Below, one piece after another: positions 48,940-56,900 of a DNA stretch of 64,000 bases. Source of the DNA: Alkalihalobacillus trypoxylicola. Its GTDB lineage: Bacteria; Bacillota; Bacilli; Bacillales; Bacillaceae_D. The notes beneath the pieces were generated by a model. It was not told where the DNA came from and did not search any database. It was given only the letters and a program-made list of their open reading frames with translations. Positions within the stretch are counted from its first letter, which is position 1. Each line of letters starts with the position of its first letter. The stretch spans positions 124,001 to 188,000 of the forward strand of contig NZ_LTAO01000001.1 of NCBI RefSeq assembly GCF_001590785.1, written 5' to 3'. The position numbers and the translations under genes were made by a program.

Positions 48940-49161
48940 TTATCTATAACCTTTTTCTATAACCTCTTTCACACTGATTTCCCAATCTGCAGCATTCAAC
49001 TCTGAAACTTTTCCATTCCAGCTTGTTAATTTAACAGTATTTACATCAGTTGTAACATCATTAAAATCATTCAATGCAATTTTTTTAGCAACATCCTCAT
49101 TTACCGCTTCTACCTCCACCACTGATAACACTGTAGTTTCTACTAATACTTCAAACTTCAT
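48940..49161 (-). CDS. DpnD/PcfM-like small protein
   Basis: A 73-residue acidic protein whose start (MKFEVLVETTVLSVVEVEAV) recalls the N-terminal strand pattern of DpnD/PcfM proteins, a family common on mobile elements. GGGGGGA precedes the ATG. It is transcribed divergently from the Cro-like gene, from a promoter whose spacer holds operator 2. The function is unknown. Confidence 0.6.
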   Translation of the reverse strand: MKFEVLVETTVLSVVEVEAVNEDVAKKIALNDFNDVTTDVNTVKLTSWNGKVSELNAADWEISVKEVIEKGYR

Positions 49162-49181
49162 AAACTAAATCCCCCCTCAAC

Positions 49182-49197
49182 GAACCTTATGAGGTTC
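49182..49197. promoter_or_regulatory. Operator copy 1
   Basis: GAACCT-TATG-AGGTTC is a palindrome with perfect 6-base arms, 21 bases before the start of the 73-residue protein gene. It belongs to the set of three with 49217-49232 and 49263-49276. Confidence 0.65.
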
Positions 49198-49211
49198 ATT
49201 TATTAATTCAA

Positions 49212-49240
49212 ATAATATACCTTATAAGGTTCAAAGTCAA
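49212..49240 (-). promoter_or_regulatory. Promoter of the DpnD-like gene with operator copy 2 in the spacer
   Basis: On the minus strand the -35 box TTGACT (49235-49240), a 17-base spacer and the -10 box TATTAT (49212-49217) form a good promoter. The spacer contains ACCTTATAAGGT (49219-49230), a perfect palindrome. A bound regulator there would block RNA polymerase. Confidence 0.7.
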
Positions 49241-49262
49241 TAAATAATTATTATTTTTTCGC

Positions 49263-49279
49263 ACTTTATAAGGTATAAT
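49263..49279 (+). promoter_or_regulatory. Operator copy 3 and -10 box of the Cro-like gene
   Basis: ACTTTATAAGGTAT (49263-49276) differs from operator 2 at its left arm. It overlaps the perfect -10 box TATAAT (49274-49279). The -35 box is weak. The Cro-like start codon is 36 bases downstream, so the regulator probably controls itself. Confidence 0.65.
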
Positions 49280-49314
49280 ATAATTATAACTAGTTAATAT
49301 TAGGAGGTAATAAA

Positions 49315-49518
49315 TTGATTAAAAATAATATCAGTGAAATTATGAAGAAGAAAAAAATGAATATCACCCAATTGTCCGAGGAATCTAGTTTACATCGAAA
49401 TATCATTTCTAGGTTAATTAATAATAAAACCAACGGTATCGACTTTAGCACGATGAACAAGCTTTGCAAAGCACTTGAGTGCCAAGTAGGTGACTTGTTT
49501 ATTTACATAGAAGAATAA
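49315..49518 (+). CDS. Cro/CI-type helix-turn-helix regulator
   Basis: A 67-residue XRE-family protein from a TTG start with TTAGGAGG in front. The HTH is MNITQLSEESSLHRNIISRL, followed by KTNGIDFSTMNKLCKALECQ and a short end helix. It resembles YozG-type single-domain regulators. It probably binds the three ACCTTATAAGGT-like operators in the divergent spacer. Confidence 0.85.
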   Translation: MIKNNISEIMKKKKMNITQLSEESSLHRNIISRLINNKTNGIDFSTMNKLCKALECQVGDLFIYIEE

Positions 49519-49541
49519 GAGACCATAAATAGGTCTCTTAT
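49515..49541. terminator. Terminator between the Cro-like and excisionase-like genes
   Basis: ATAAGAGACC (49515-49524) pairs with GGTCTCTTAT (49532-49541). The stem is strong, although T tails are short. Confidence 0.65.
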
Positions 49542-49750
49542 AGCTTATACATGTAACTATTACAGTTGTTCACATTTCTTATCCACTTGTCTAATTCTTC
49601 TCTATGCACTTTAAGCTGTCTTCCAAACCTCATAACTGGAAAATCACCAGAATGCATTATTTCATAAACCCTATCTCTACCCAAACCTGTTATTCTTTGA
49701 ACATCATTCACTCCTAAGAATAACCCTTCTTCTTTGTTGTTAATGTTCAT
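49538..49750 (-). CDS. Excisionase-like DNA-binding protein, second copy
   Basis: A 70-residue protein. GVNDVQRITGLGRDRVYEIM is a winged-helix recognition unit, followed by the wing DFPVMRFGRQLKVHREELDK. The ATG at 49750 follows AGAGGTGG; a longer frame exists upstream without a site. It sits 28 bases from the related gene at 49779 and could regulate phage excision or gene expression. Confidence 0.8.
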   Translation of the reverse strand: MNINNKEEGLFLGVNDVQRITGLGRDRVYEIMHSGDFPVMRFGRQLKVHREELDKWIRNVNNCNSYMYKL

Positions 49751-49778
49751 TAAACCACCTCTAAAAACTATTTTAATT

Positions 49779-49970
49779 CTATCTATACAATGAATTATTT
49801 TTTTCGTCCATAATCCAAGTATAGAATTTACTCTCTTCCACATAATATCTTCCACCAATCTTCATACTGGGTAAACTTTTGTTATGAATAACCTCATATG
49901 CAGTATGTAAACTTATACCTAAAATTTCTGCTATATCTTTTGCTTTTAATAATTTGATTTTATCGCTCAA
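49779..49970 (-). CDS. Excisionase-like DNA-binding protein, first copy
   Basis: A 63-residue protein with LLKAKDIAEILGISLHTAYE as the recognition unit and the wing SLPSMKIGGRYYVEESKFYT. The start is a TTG after GAAGGGGAC. It belongs to the same family as its neighbour at 49538, and the two are probably co-transcribed. Confidence 0.78.
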   Translation of the reverse strand: MSDKIKLLKAKDIAEILGISLHTAYEVIHNKSLPSMKIGGRYYVEESKFYTWIMDEKNNSLYR

Positions 49971-50277
49971 CAGTAACCGTCCCCTTCAAATAACGTAAAT
50001 TATTGATTACTCTTTTCTCCCCTTTAATTCTCAGTTAAAAGATATTATCTAAAATAAACCTTAATGGATCGTAACATATAACTCAATTAATTTCCAATAT
50101 ATGGTTATGTTTATGTATTATATTTAATTAAATACAACATTCATTTTAAAATTTTCCCTACTCACTAGGTATAAAGACCATACTTACACTAGGCATTATT
50201 ATGTATTATAAAAAATAAAGGGACAATTTTGATTTGAAATATTGAAAGGTAAAACTTTGTGTAGAGGGGATATGACA
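49971..50277. other. Intergenic region in the prophage
   Basis: About 300 very AT-rich bases between the excisionase-like pair and a plus-strand gene. It should hold divergent promoters. No clear operator was found; the ACCTTATAAGGT motif does not occur here. Confidence 0.35.
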
Positions 50278-50604
50278 ATGAATATTGGTGATTTAGGTGA
50301 AAGAGAATTTATTGAGATATGCACTGAAGCCATCATGAATTGTTATACGCAATATATATATTTACTTTACGAGTTGCCAAATGGAGTTAGGTTCTTTCAA
50401 GTTGAGTGTGAATTAAATCATGCTAACTGTAATTTAAAGTTGAAAGATGGTACACCGATTAGATTAATATGCGTCATGGGAAGAGATTTAATAGAGGATT
50501 TCCATCAGAAAGCTTTGAATGATGAATTAGGTATTGAGTGGGTAAATAAAGGGGTTAAACATGTAATTGCAACGGGAGAATTGGGAGCTAATAAGATTGT
50601 ATAA
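50278..50604 (+). CDS. Prophage protein of unknown function
   Basis: A 108-residue soluble protein (MNIGDLGEREFIEICTEAIM, GVRFFQVECELNHANCNLKL). The ATG at 50278 follows GAGGGG by 8 bases; in-frame starts upstream lack a site. It has three Cys and no recognised family. It is on the plus strand, against the late genes, so it is probably expressed separately from them. Confidence 0.7.
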   Translation: MNIGDLGEREFIEICTEAIMNCYTQYIYLLYELPNGVRFFQVECELNHANCNLKLKDGTPIRLICVMGRDLIEDFHQKALNDELGIEWVNKGVKHVIATGELGANKIV

Positions 50605-50757
50605 GTATTTGAATTACGAAAAAAAGTTATTGTTAAATTGACTTCTTCTAACAAGTGACATTTTAAATAGGTGTGCATAACTTTACACTGCTATATTTTT
50701 ATATTATAATCTAGCCTCATATTTTCAAAATATATTATTTTAGGAGAGTAATTATTT

Positions 50758-50922
50758 ATGTTGAACGAAGATAATTATAATAACAAAAAGGTCTACATGA
50801 CTAAGAGTGGTGTTGAAGTTACCGTAATCGAGTTGAATAAACCTAATTTCTCACGAATGGCAGAGGCGTTACGTCAATTCGTGAAGGATGTAAATGATTA
50901 TAATAAGTTGAATGGACGATAA
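50758..50922 (+). CDS. Small prophage protein (54 residues)
   Basis: ATG at 50758 follows TTAGGAGAG, and TAA is at 50920-50922. The product MLNEDNYNNKKVYMTKSGVE continues with VTVIELNKPNFSRMAEALRQ and a polar tail. It follows the 108-residue gene on the same strand and ends before a good terminator, so it may be its operon partner. No family was recognised. Confidence 0.65.
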   Translation: MLNEDNYNNKKVYMTKSGVEVTVIELNKPNFSRMAEALRQFVKDVNDYNKLNGR

Positions 50923-51018
50923 GTTAGAATAATCTGAAGACAGTTATACCTGATTTTTCTCCATCATTTTTAAGTTATCAATTCTATTTACTAATAAATC
51001 TTTACGAATATAAATCTA

Positions 51019-51041
51019 GCCCCTAAAAAGGGGCATTTTTT
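51019..51041 (+). terminator. Terminator of the plus-strand prophage cassette
   Basis: GCCCCT (51019-51024), loop AAAA, AGGGGC (51029-51034), then ATTTTTT. It abuts the stop of the endolysin gene on the other strand. Confidence 0.8.
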
Positions 51042-51962
51042 CTATCTAAACAATCTACTCCAAGTATCTCTGCCAACCAATCCATCAACGACTAATTTAT
51101 TTTGTCTCTGAAACTTTTTAACTGCATTCTCACACCCATTACCAAATATTCCATCGAATCCATTAGGATCAAGCTTATGACAATACAACATGCCTTGAAG
51201 AATATACGTTATATTTCCTCTAGCTCCATGTCTAACAACACGTGTAGCATTCAGAGTATTATTACCCCAGATACCATCCTCAACTAATCCAGCTTTAAAT
51301 TGTTTATTTAACTCTTTTTGATAAGCCCTGATGGCTTCACGTTTAGTTAAATTTCCGTAAATGTTATCTGTTGCTAATTTACTTTTATAGTTTGAGTTAA
51401 TCCATGTTTGGAAAGTTCTAATGTATGTATTTGTGTTGGAAGGTTGAGGGGTTTTGTTAGGTTGTTTAGGTGTAGAGGATTTTTTTGATTGATTATTTAT
51501 CATATCTTTTAAATCAGTCATTCTAAAATGTTTACCAGGACAAGCAGTTGCAACTATATCTTTATGACCGATTATATCATTTGCTGATTTAATATTAGGA
51601 CATTGACTCATTAACCATGCATTTAATGCCGCTCCAGACTCAACCTGAGCATCCGTCATTGATTGAGAAGTAAAATCACCTTGATAGCCAATACCTAGTG
51701 TAGTGCTGTTGTTACCAGCGCAGTGAGCACCTACATTCCAGCCTCTACCTTTATATATGGTTCCATCAAAAGCGATCCACCAATTATAGCCAATACCTAC
51801 CCATTTGTTACTATCACGATGAAAATTATGTACTTGCTGGACTGTCCAACTTTTATGAGCCATATGATGTTGAACTAACTTTGAAATACGATTCTTATTA
51901 ATAGGTGTAAGATTACCAAAAGATAATTTACCATCTACTATATTTGGTTTTCTAGACATCAT
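51042..51962 (-). CDS. Phage endolysin, N-acetylmuramoyl-L-alanine amidase
   Basis: A 306-residue enzyme that cuts the amide bond between muramic acid and the stem peptide. An Amidase_2 domain (about 1-155) has the zinc ligands in LVQHHMAHKSW and the later ATACPGKHF. A Ser/Pro/Thr linker and two peptidoglycan-binding regions follow (about 180-305, ending KFQRQNKLVVDGLVGRDTWS). Two consecutive ATG codons follow GGGGATAA; either could start. The end of the holin frame overlaps the start. Confidence 0.93.
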   Translation of the reverse strand: MMSRKPNIVDGKLSFGNLTPINKNRISKLVQHHMAHKSWTVQQVHNFHRDSNKWVGIGYNWWIAFDGTIYKGRGWNVGAHCAGNNSTTLGIGYQGDFTSQSMTDAQVESGAALNAWLMSQCPNIKSANDIIGHKDIVATACPGKHFRMTDLKDMINNQSKKSSTPKQPNKTPQPSNTNTYIRTFQTWINSNYKSKLATDNIYGNLTKREAIRAYQKELNKQFKAGLVEDGIWGNNTLNATRVVRHGARGNITYILQGMLYCHKLDPNGFDGIFGNGCENAVKKFQRQNKLVVDGLVGRDTWSRLFR

Positions 51963-52192
51963 TTATCCCCTTTCGTTAAACCTTGTTCAACTAGTACTTC
52001 TTTCTGCTGTCTACCCTTAGCAGTCACATAATTATTTTTAAACCATGTCCATACTGATACAATAAAAGCCAACCCATAAGCGACTGACTCCTCATCTAAC
52101 ACTGGAATTGGTTACAAATTGTAATTGACTAATAACATGTTTATCCACGTTATTCCTAATAATATGGTACGTGAAATTGTGCCTTTATCCAT
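51959..52192 (-). pseudogene. Holin of SPP1 type, interrupted by an in-frame stop
   Basis: The frame starts at 52192 after AAGGAG with MDKGTISRTILLGITWINML and stops at a TAA (52112-52114) after 26 codons. The same frame continues as PIPVLDEESVAYGLAFIVSV, WTWFKNNYVTAKGRQQKEV and so on to a TGA at 51959-51961. Together the two parts match the usual 78-codon SPP1-type holin, which forms the membrane hole for the endolysin. One nonsense codon separates them. It lies correctly between xhlA and the endolysin. A sequencing error or stop readthrough are alternatives to a true defect. Confidence 0.85.
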
Positions 52193-52205
52193 ATTTCTTC
52201 ACTCC

Positions 52206-52646
52206 TTATAAATTTAAATCTAAGCCAAAAAAAGCACCGACTAATAACACACCGATACCTACAATCCATAATATTTTTTTCATCAAATCTTTGTTTTGTT
52301 CTTTCAGGTAAGTTTGATTTTCTTTCATAATCTCAACTATTTGTATCTGATTATCTTTCTGCATATTAATAATCTTCTGATGATTATCTTTATCTTCTTC
52401 AACGATTTTCTGAACAGAATCTACTTTATTATTCGTATCACTAGATTCTCTCTTGAGTTGCTCTAACAATAATTCAAAAGCTTTTATACGCTCTTCAATA
52501 GCGTTGATACGATTGTGTGTTTTAATCGTGTGTTTATTGATAACTTCATCTTTAGCATCAAGTTCTTGCTTAAGTCTATCAACTTCTAATCGAACAGCAT
52601 GGACTTGATTTTCTAAGTCATGCAATTTTTTATCTATGTCTGACAA
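52206..52646 (-). CDS. xhlA: XhlA-like phage lysis protein
   Basis: A 146-residue protein with a long coiled coil (about 1-120, many heptads such as LHDLENQVHAVRLEVDRLK) and a C-terminal membrane anchor (KILWIVGIGVLLVGAFFGL). XhlA (hemolysin XhlA) works with the holin and the amidase in PBSX-like lysis cassettes. It starts at TTG with AAAGGAG in front. The three lysis genes are in the standard order. Confidence 0.82.
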   Translation of the reverse strand: MSDIDKKLHDLENQVHAVRLEVDRLKQELDAKDEVINKHTIKTHNRINAIEERIKAFELLLEQLKRESSDTNNKVDSVQKIVEEDKDNHQKIINMQKDNQIQIVEIMKENQTYLKEQNKDLMKKILWIVGIGVLLVGAFFGLDLNL

Positions 52647-52768
52647 ATATAAGTCTCCTTTCTAAGAAAATATTATATATTCATTTAAAATTAAATCTTA
52701 AAACATTAACAAATACTCCGATAATATCAATGAGTAAACTAAATTTTACCCTTTTAATGGAGCTGAAA

Positions 52769-53272
52769 ATGGAAAATAAAAAATCATTATTCCAACGATA
52801 TAGTAATATAAATAACAAAAGTCTGCTAAGCATTTATAATGACATATTGTTAAGACCTGAAGAAGTTGATGAATCTTTTCAAAGTTCACCATTTTATGAG
52901 CAGGAAAATTTAATTGCCCAATGCAAACAAGCTATTGAGACACAACAGTCTAGTTTTTCAAAATCAATGGGTTTGCTAACTCTAACGGTAGCCTTAGTTA
53001 CAGTAGTAATTACAACTATATTCACTATTTATAATTCAATAACTAGTCTCCCTATAACATCAGAAAATGAATATAATAACTTAATTCTAGGAATTTTAAA
53101 TGAGTATACAACTGGAATATATCTACTACTTGTAATGCTTGTAATTTTTACAGTAACATCTACATTTTTGTTTATTCGTGATTATTTCTTAACAATAAAA
53201 AGAGGAAAATTAGTATTTTTACTTAGTCACTTGGAATCTTTCAAAACTAGACAATATATTAAGAACCCTTAG
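52769..53272 (+). CDS. Two-segment membrane protein on the opposite strand (moron-like)
   Basis: A 167-residue protein with two membrane segments (about MGLLTLTVALVTVVITTIF and YLLLVMLVIFTVTSTFLF) and cytoplasmic ends. The ATG at 52769 follows TGGAG by 7 bases; an upstream ATG at 52730 has none. It lies between the lysis genes and the tail genes but runs the other way, has its own terminator and is more AT-rich than the tail genes. That is typical of a moron, so a role in superinfection exclusion or host fitness is possible. No family was recognised. Confidence 0.72.
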   Translation: MENKKSLFQRYSNINNKSLLSIYNDILLRPEEVDESFQSSPFYEQENLIAQCKQAIETQQSSFSKSMGLLTLTVALVTVVITTIFTIYNSITSLPITSENEYNNLILGILNEYTTGIYLLLVMLVIFTVTSTFLFIRDYFLTIKRGKLVFLLSHLESFKTRQYIKNP

Positions 53273-53283
53273 AAATTAACCCT

Positions 53284-53320
53284 AGAACAGAGAGCCTTTA
53301 TTCGGCTCCCTGTTCTTCTC
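53284..53320. terminator. Terminator between the moron-like gene and the tail genes
   Basis: AGAACAG-GAGCC (53284 on) pairs with GGCTC-CTGTTCT (53304-53316). It overlaps the end of the 82-residue protein gene. The T tails are weak. Confidence 0.6.
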
Positions 53321-53546
53321 CTAATAATCTCTCAATAAACTTTTCTTTCGCTAGACCAGCTAAAGCATTTAGTCCTGGATTGGCTAGATATTCCTGCATG
53401 GTTGCTGCCACTCGACCACTTGCATTAATTTCACCTAATGGATCAGTTGCATTAAATCGAATTCTTACCCCACTTACTTCTCCATTGCTATGCGTAAAAT
53501 CTACACCCGACACACGAAAGTCTAAAGCTTGTACTTGTTCTGTCAT
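53298..53546 (-). CDS. Small conserved phage protein
   Basis: An 82-residue protein (MTEQVQALDFRVSGVDFTHS, ending FIERLLGEEQGAE) that directly follows the gene at 53546 with a TAATG overlap. It is most likely part of the tail module. The name and role are unknown. Confidence 0.75.
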   Translation of the reverse strand: MTEQVQALDFRVSGVDFTHSNGEVSGVRIRFNATDPLGEINASGRVAATMQEYLANPGLNALAGLAKEKFIERLLGEEQGAE

Positions 53547-53986
53547 TATTCGTCATCTCCCTTTTCTTCTTGATTTTCTTTTGCTATTTCAAATGCTTCA
53601 ACCCATAAAAAATGAGCTTCCGCATCAGATTCGGAAAGCTCTTTGTTATAATCCATCATGACCTCTTCAACGGTTTTGAGTGCCGTTTCAAAGTTTTTAC
53701 CTTCTAAAATATAATCTTCATCCATCAACTCTTGCTGCTGTTTTTTAAATTCTTTCTTATCCCCTACTAATTTAAAACCACCTCCTTCAGCTTGTACCAA
53801 ATCACCGTTATCATCTAGTTCAGCAAATGATTTTAATAACTCTAGTTCCTCATCACCAAAAACCTTATGTTGCTCTTGTAATACCTTAACCACTCTCATA
53901 CGATGAACCGATTTCTTCCCTTCCAACGTAACCTTTAATAAAAAATCTGCTGCCTTTTTTAAATCCTGTTTTTGTAATCTAATCAC
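53546..53986 (-). CDS. DUF1617-like phage protein
   Basis: A 146-residue, mostly helical acidic protein with LLKVTLEGKKSVHRMRVVKV and LVGDKKEFKKQQQELMDEDY, resembling the DUF1617 family of Firmicutes phages. It starts in a 4-base ATGA overlap with the tail spike stop, so translation is coupled. It may be a tail or host-interaction accessory. Confidence 0.65.
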   Translation of the reverse strand: MIRLQKQDLKKAADFLLKVTLEGKKSVHRMRVVKVLQEQHKVFGDEELELLKSFAELDDNGDLVQAEGGGFKLVGDKKEFKKQQQELMDEDYILEGKNFETALKTVEEVMMDYNKELSESDAEAHFLWVEAFEIAKENQEEKGDDE

Positions 53987-56900
53987 TCGATCATCTCCCT
54001 TAATTGTTTAACTTCTTCTTCTAATTTTTTAACCCGCTGGTCTGTTAATTGCATCCTTAAATCAAAAATATCAAACCGATCCTCATGGTTATCTAAAACC
54101 TCAGTTAAATCTTTGACACCTTTCCATATATGTGATGCCATAGAGTAAAAATCTAGCGTATCTCCTGTCTGAGCATGTATGATGCCTGGTACTTCATCAA
54201 GCATTAATCCAAGCCTTGCTTTTGCTTCGCTTTCCTCCCATTTATAGTTATATGTGTAAACATCAGAATTTCTAAAAACATCAAGTGTATTTGTTTGATA
54301 CAATTCAATATCACGTTTTGTTTCTCTGGTGGAAGATGGAGGTTGAAAAGCGCTTGCTCTAATGGCTTGATAAGTACCCGTAGTTCCTGTTCGAGTAATC
54401 CTGACTTCGCCAGTGGTGCCTGTTGGTCTGATATAGATATGAGAGCCTCCAACACCACTATGCTGGTCAAAGGTATTACCATAATACCCACTAGCTCTTA
54501 CGCTTGTGTAGGTAGTGGATTCATGACTTCCACCCCATAAACCGTTTGTTGTTACTCGTAATTCTGAGGATCCTGTACCACCAGTTCCAACATAAAAATT
54601 ACTACCACTTGTTTCTGAGTTACTGCGAATACTGTGAGCTAAGATTTCATTAACTTGCAAGTCTGTATAGTTGCTAGAGCTTCCAGTTCCCATGATTCGA
54701 ACACGTTGATCCGTCCTTAAATATAAAATAGCGCTTGTGTTTACTTGTAAGCTATCTGCCAAGATACCAGAAGCTCTAAGATTACGATACACACCGCCAG
54801 CAAGTCCCTCCGAAGTAATTCTGACTTCATTGTCTGTACCAATATAGGCGCTTGAATTAGGTGGAGATTTAAACCCCCTGGCTCTTACGTTTATATAAGA
54901 ATAATCAGAAGCACTTCCACCACCTGGAATTGTGTCTCTTCGAACGGCTCGTACTTCTCCCCTGGTATCACTATCACCTGCAGCTAAATAAATATTTAAG
55001 TTTGATGTTCCTAATGCTGCTGAAGTAATGAGGGAAGAATCGGCTTGAAATCGCAAGCTTCCATTTGCATTGTACCCATATAAGCCATCAGGATTAATCT
55101 CGACCCTTTGACCATTTGAGCGTTGAAACCTAGCGTTACCGCCTATGATCTCCATGAAATCCGTATGGTTAGCAGAATAGAATCTAGCACCTTGTACATC
55201 AATACCAATCAAGGTTCCTGTTGTGATTTTTACAGCAGATAGATTGGCAATCTTAGCATCATCAATCGTAGCATCTGCAATCTTAGCTCCTGTAATGGTA
55301 CTTTGTTCAATGTGGACATTTTGTATAATACCTTGTTGGAGATTTAAGCTTGTAATAGCTGCATTGGCTATGGCTCCATTGCCTGCTGTAATGCTGTTGG
55401 CGCTCATGTGGTTAGCTGTGATGGCCCCATCAACAAATACATTAGTATCAGACATTCTTCTTAAAACAGGATCTTGAAAGTAATATCTTGGGTTATTACC
55501 ATTATCCATAACTCGTAGAAATAGACACATATATCTGGCTCTAGGTGGTATTGTTGTTTTACTTTCTGTCAACCTCCAAGCTGTTACACCTGTATTTACT
55601 GTGCCACCGCCAAAATTAACAAAATTTCTATTAGCATCCAGGTAACGTAACTCTAATCTAACTTGATTAAAGGGACCCGCTCCAACTGCCCTATACCAAA
55701 TGGAAAAGTAATATTGCTCCCCTTCTGTGACTTCTATTAAATGATTCCCACCTAGTCCCATTCTTCCCTCTGGTTGATTAGAAACGGCTTGATGTTCTAA
55801 AAATTGTGCCCCTTCTACTCTTGATGTTGTACTTGTTAAAGTTCTCCAAGTGCCACGATCTACAAAGTGACCACTCAAACCTTGACTAAAATCAGCATTT
55901 TGAATTAAATTACTAAAATTACCGATGCTTAAAAGCCTTGTGTCAATCTTCACTTGCTCTGGGGTTATATTTAGGGCGCTGACTATTCCATCTCTCTCGA
56001 CTCTGGCATTAATTCTATCGGACTGAACCGATAGCTCACCTTCTGCTTTCGTCATTCGGTTTCCTACAACTTCTATTTCTTGCGCTCGAAGATTAATAGA
56101 AGTTGCATTTTGTACTATGGCTGTTTCTGCTGAATAAATCCTTGAACTGTAATTGTTAGTTCTATTACCAAAACTTAAATTACCGTTATCAATAGTGAAC
56201 TGAACATCTAACCAACCAACATCAGCAGGTGAAAAATACTCATTACCATTACCTTCACCGATTCCACCATAAGCAATTAAAACATAAGTTGGATGGCTCC
56301 CTGTCCAATCTGCATCAATAAATAACTCTTTTGATCCACCGTTTTTATATATAGCATCGGGTAAACCTTCAAGGTGTCTATTTCTAGCAGGTGCATGAGC
56401 CCCAACTAAAACAAAAATTTTGTCTTGTGTTAGCTCATTCAACGCTTCTGCTAGATATCTCGCATTAATTTGATCACTATAAATATCATACCTTGTATGA
56501 CTTTCCCATCTCTTTGAATCACGATTATAAATACTAAGGGTATAAGACCTATCCTGTGATTGGCTATTTCCCCATAAGGTTTCACCGTTTGTCTTGTATA
56601 AACCCGAATGCTTTCTGTAATTGGCAAACCCAGAATTGTTATACCTAACAGCAACCGCATGATAACGTTCAATGCTATCAAATTCACTTCTTAAATCACT
56701 AACCGTTACACTAAATTCATCAAATCCTAAGACTAAATTAGTCACTTGATTGCTAACATTTGTAACTTTACCGTCAATAGCTTCTACTACCGTTCGGTCA
56801 GCTTTAGCTTCAAAACGCCCCTCAAATTCTTCAATTGATGTTGATATCAGATCAATACTTTCCTCAACATTTCCAAATTTACCGTCCACATATTCAAGCC

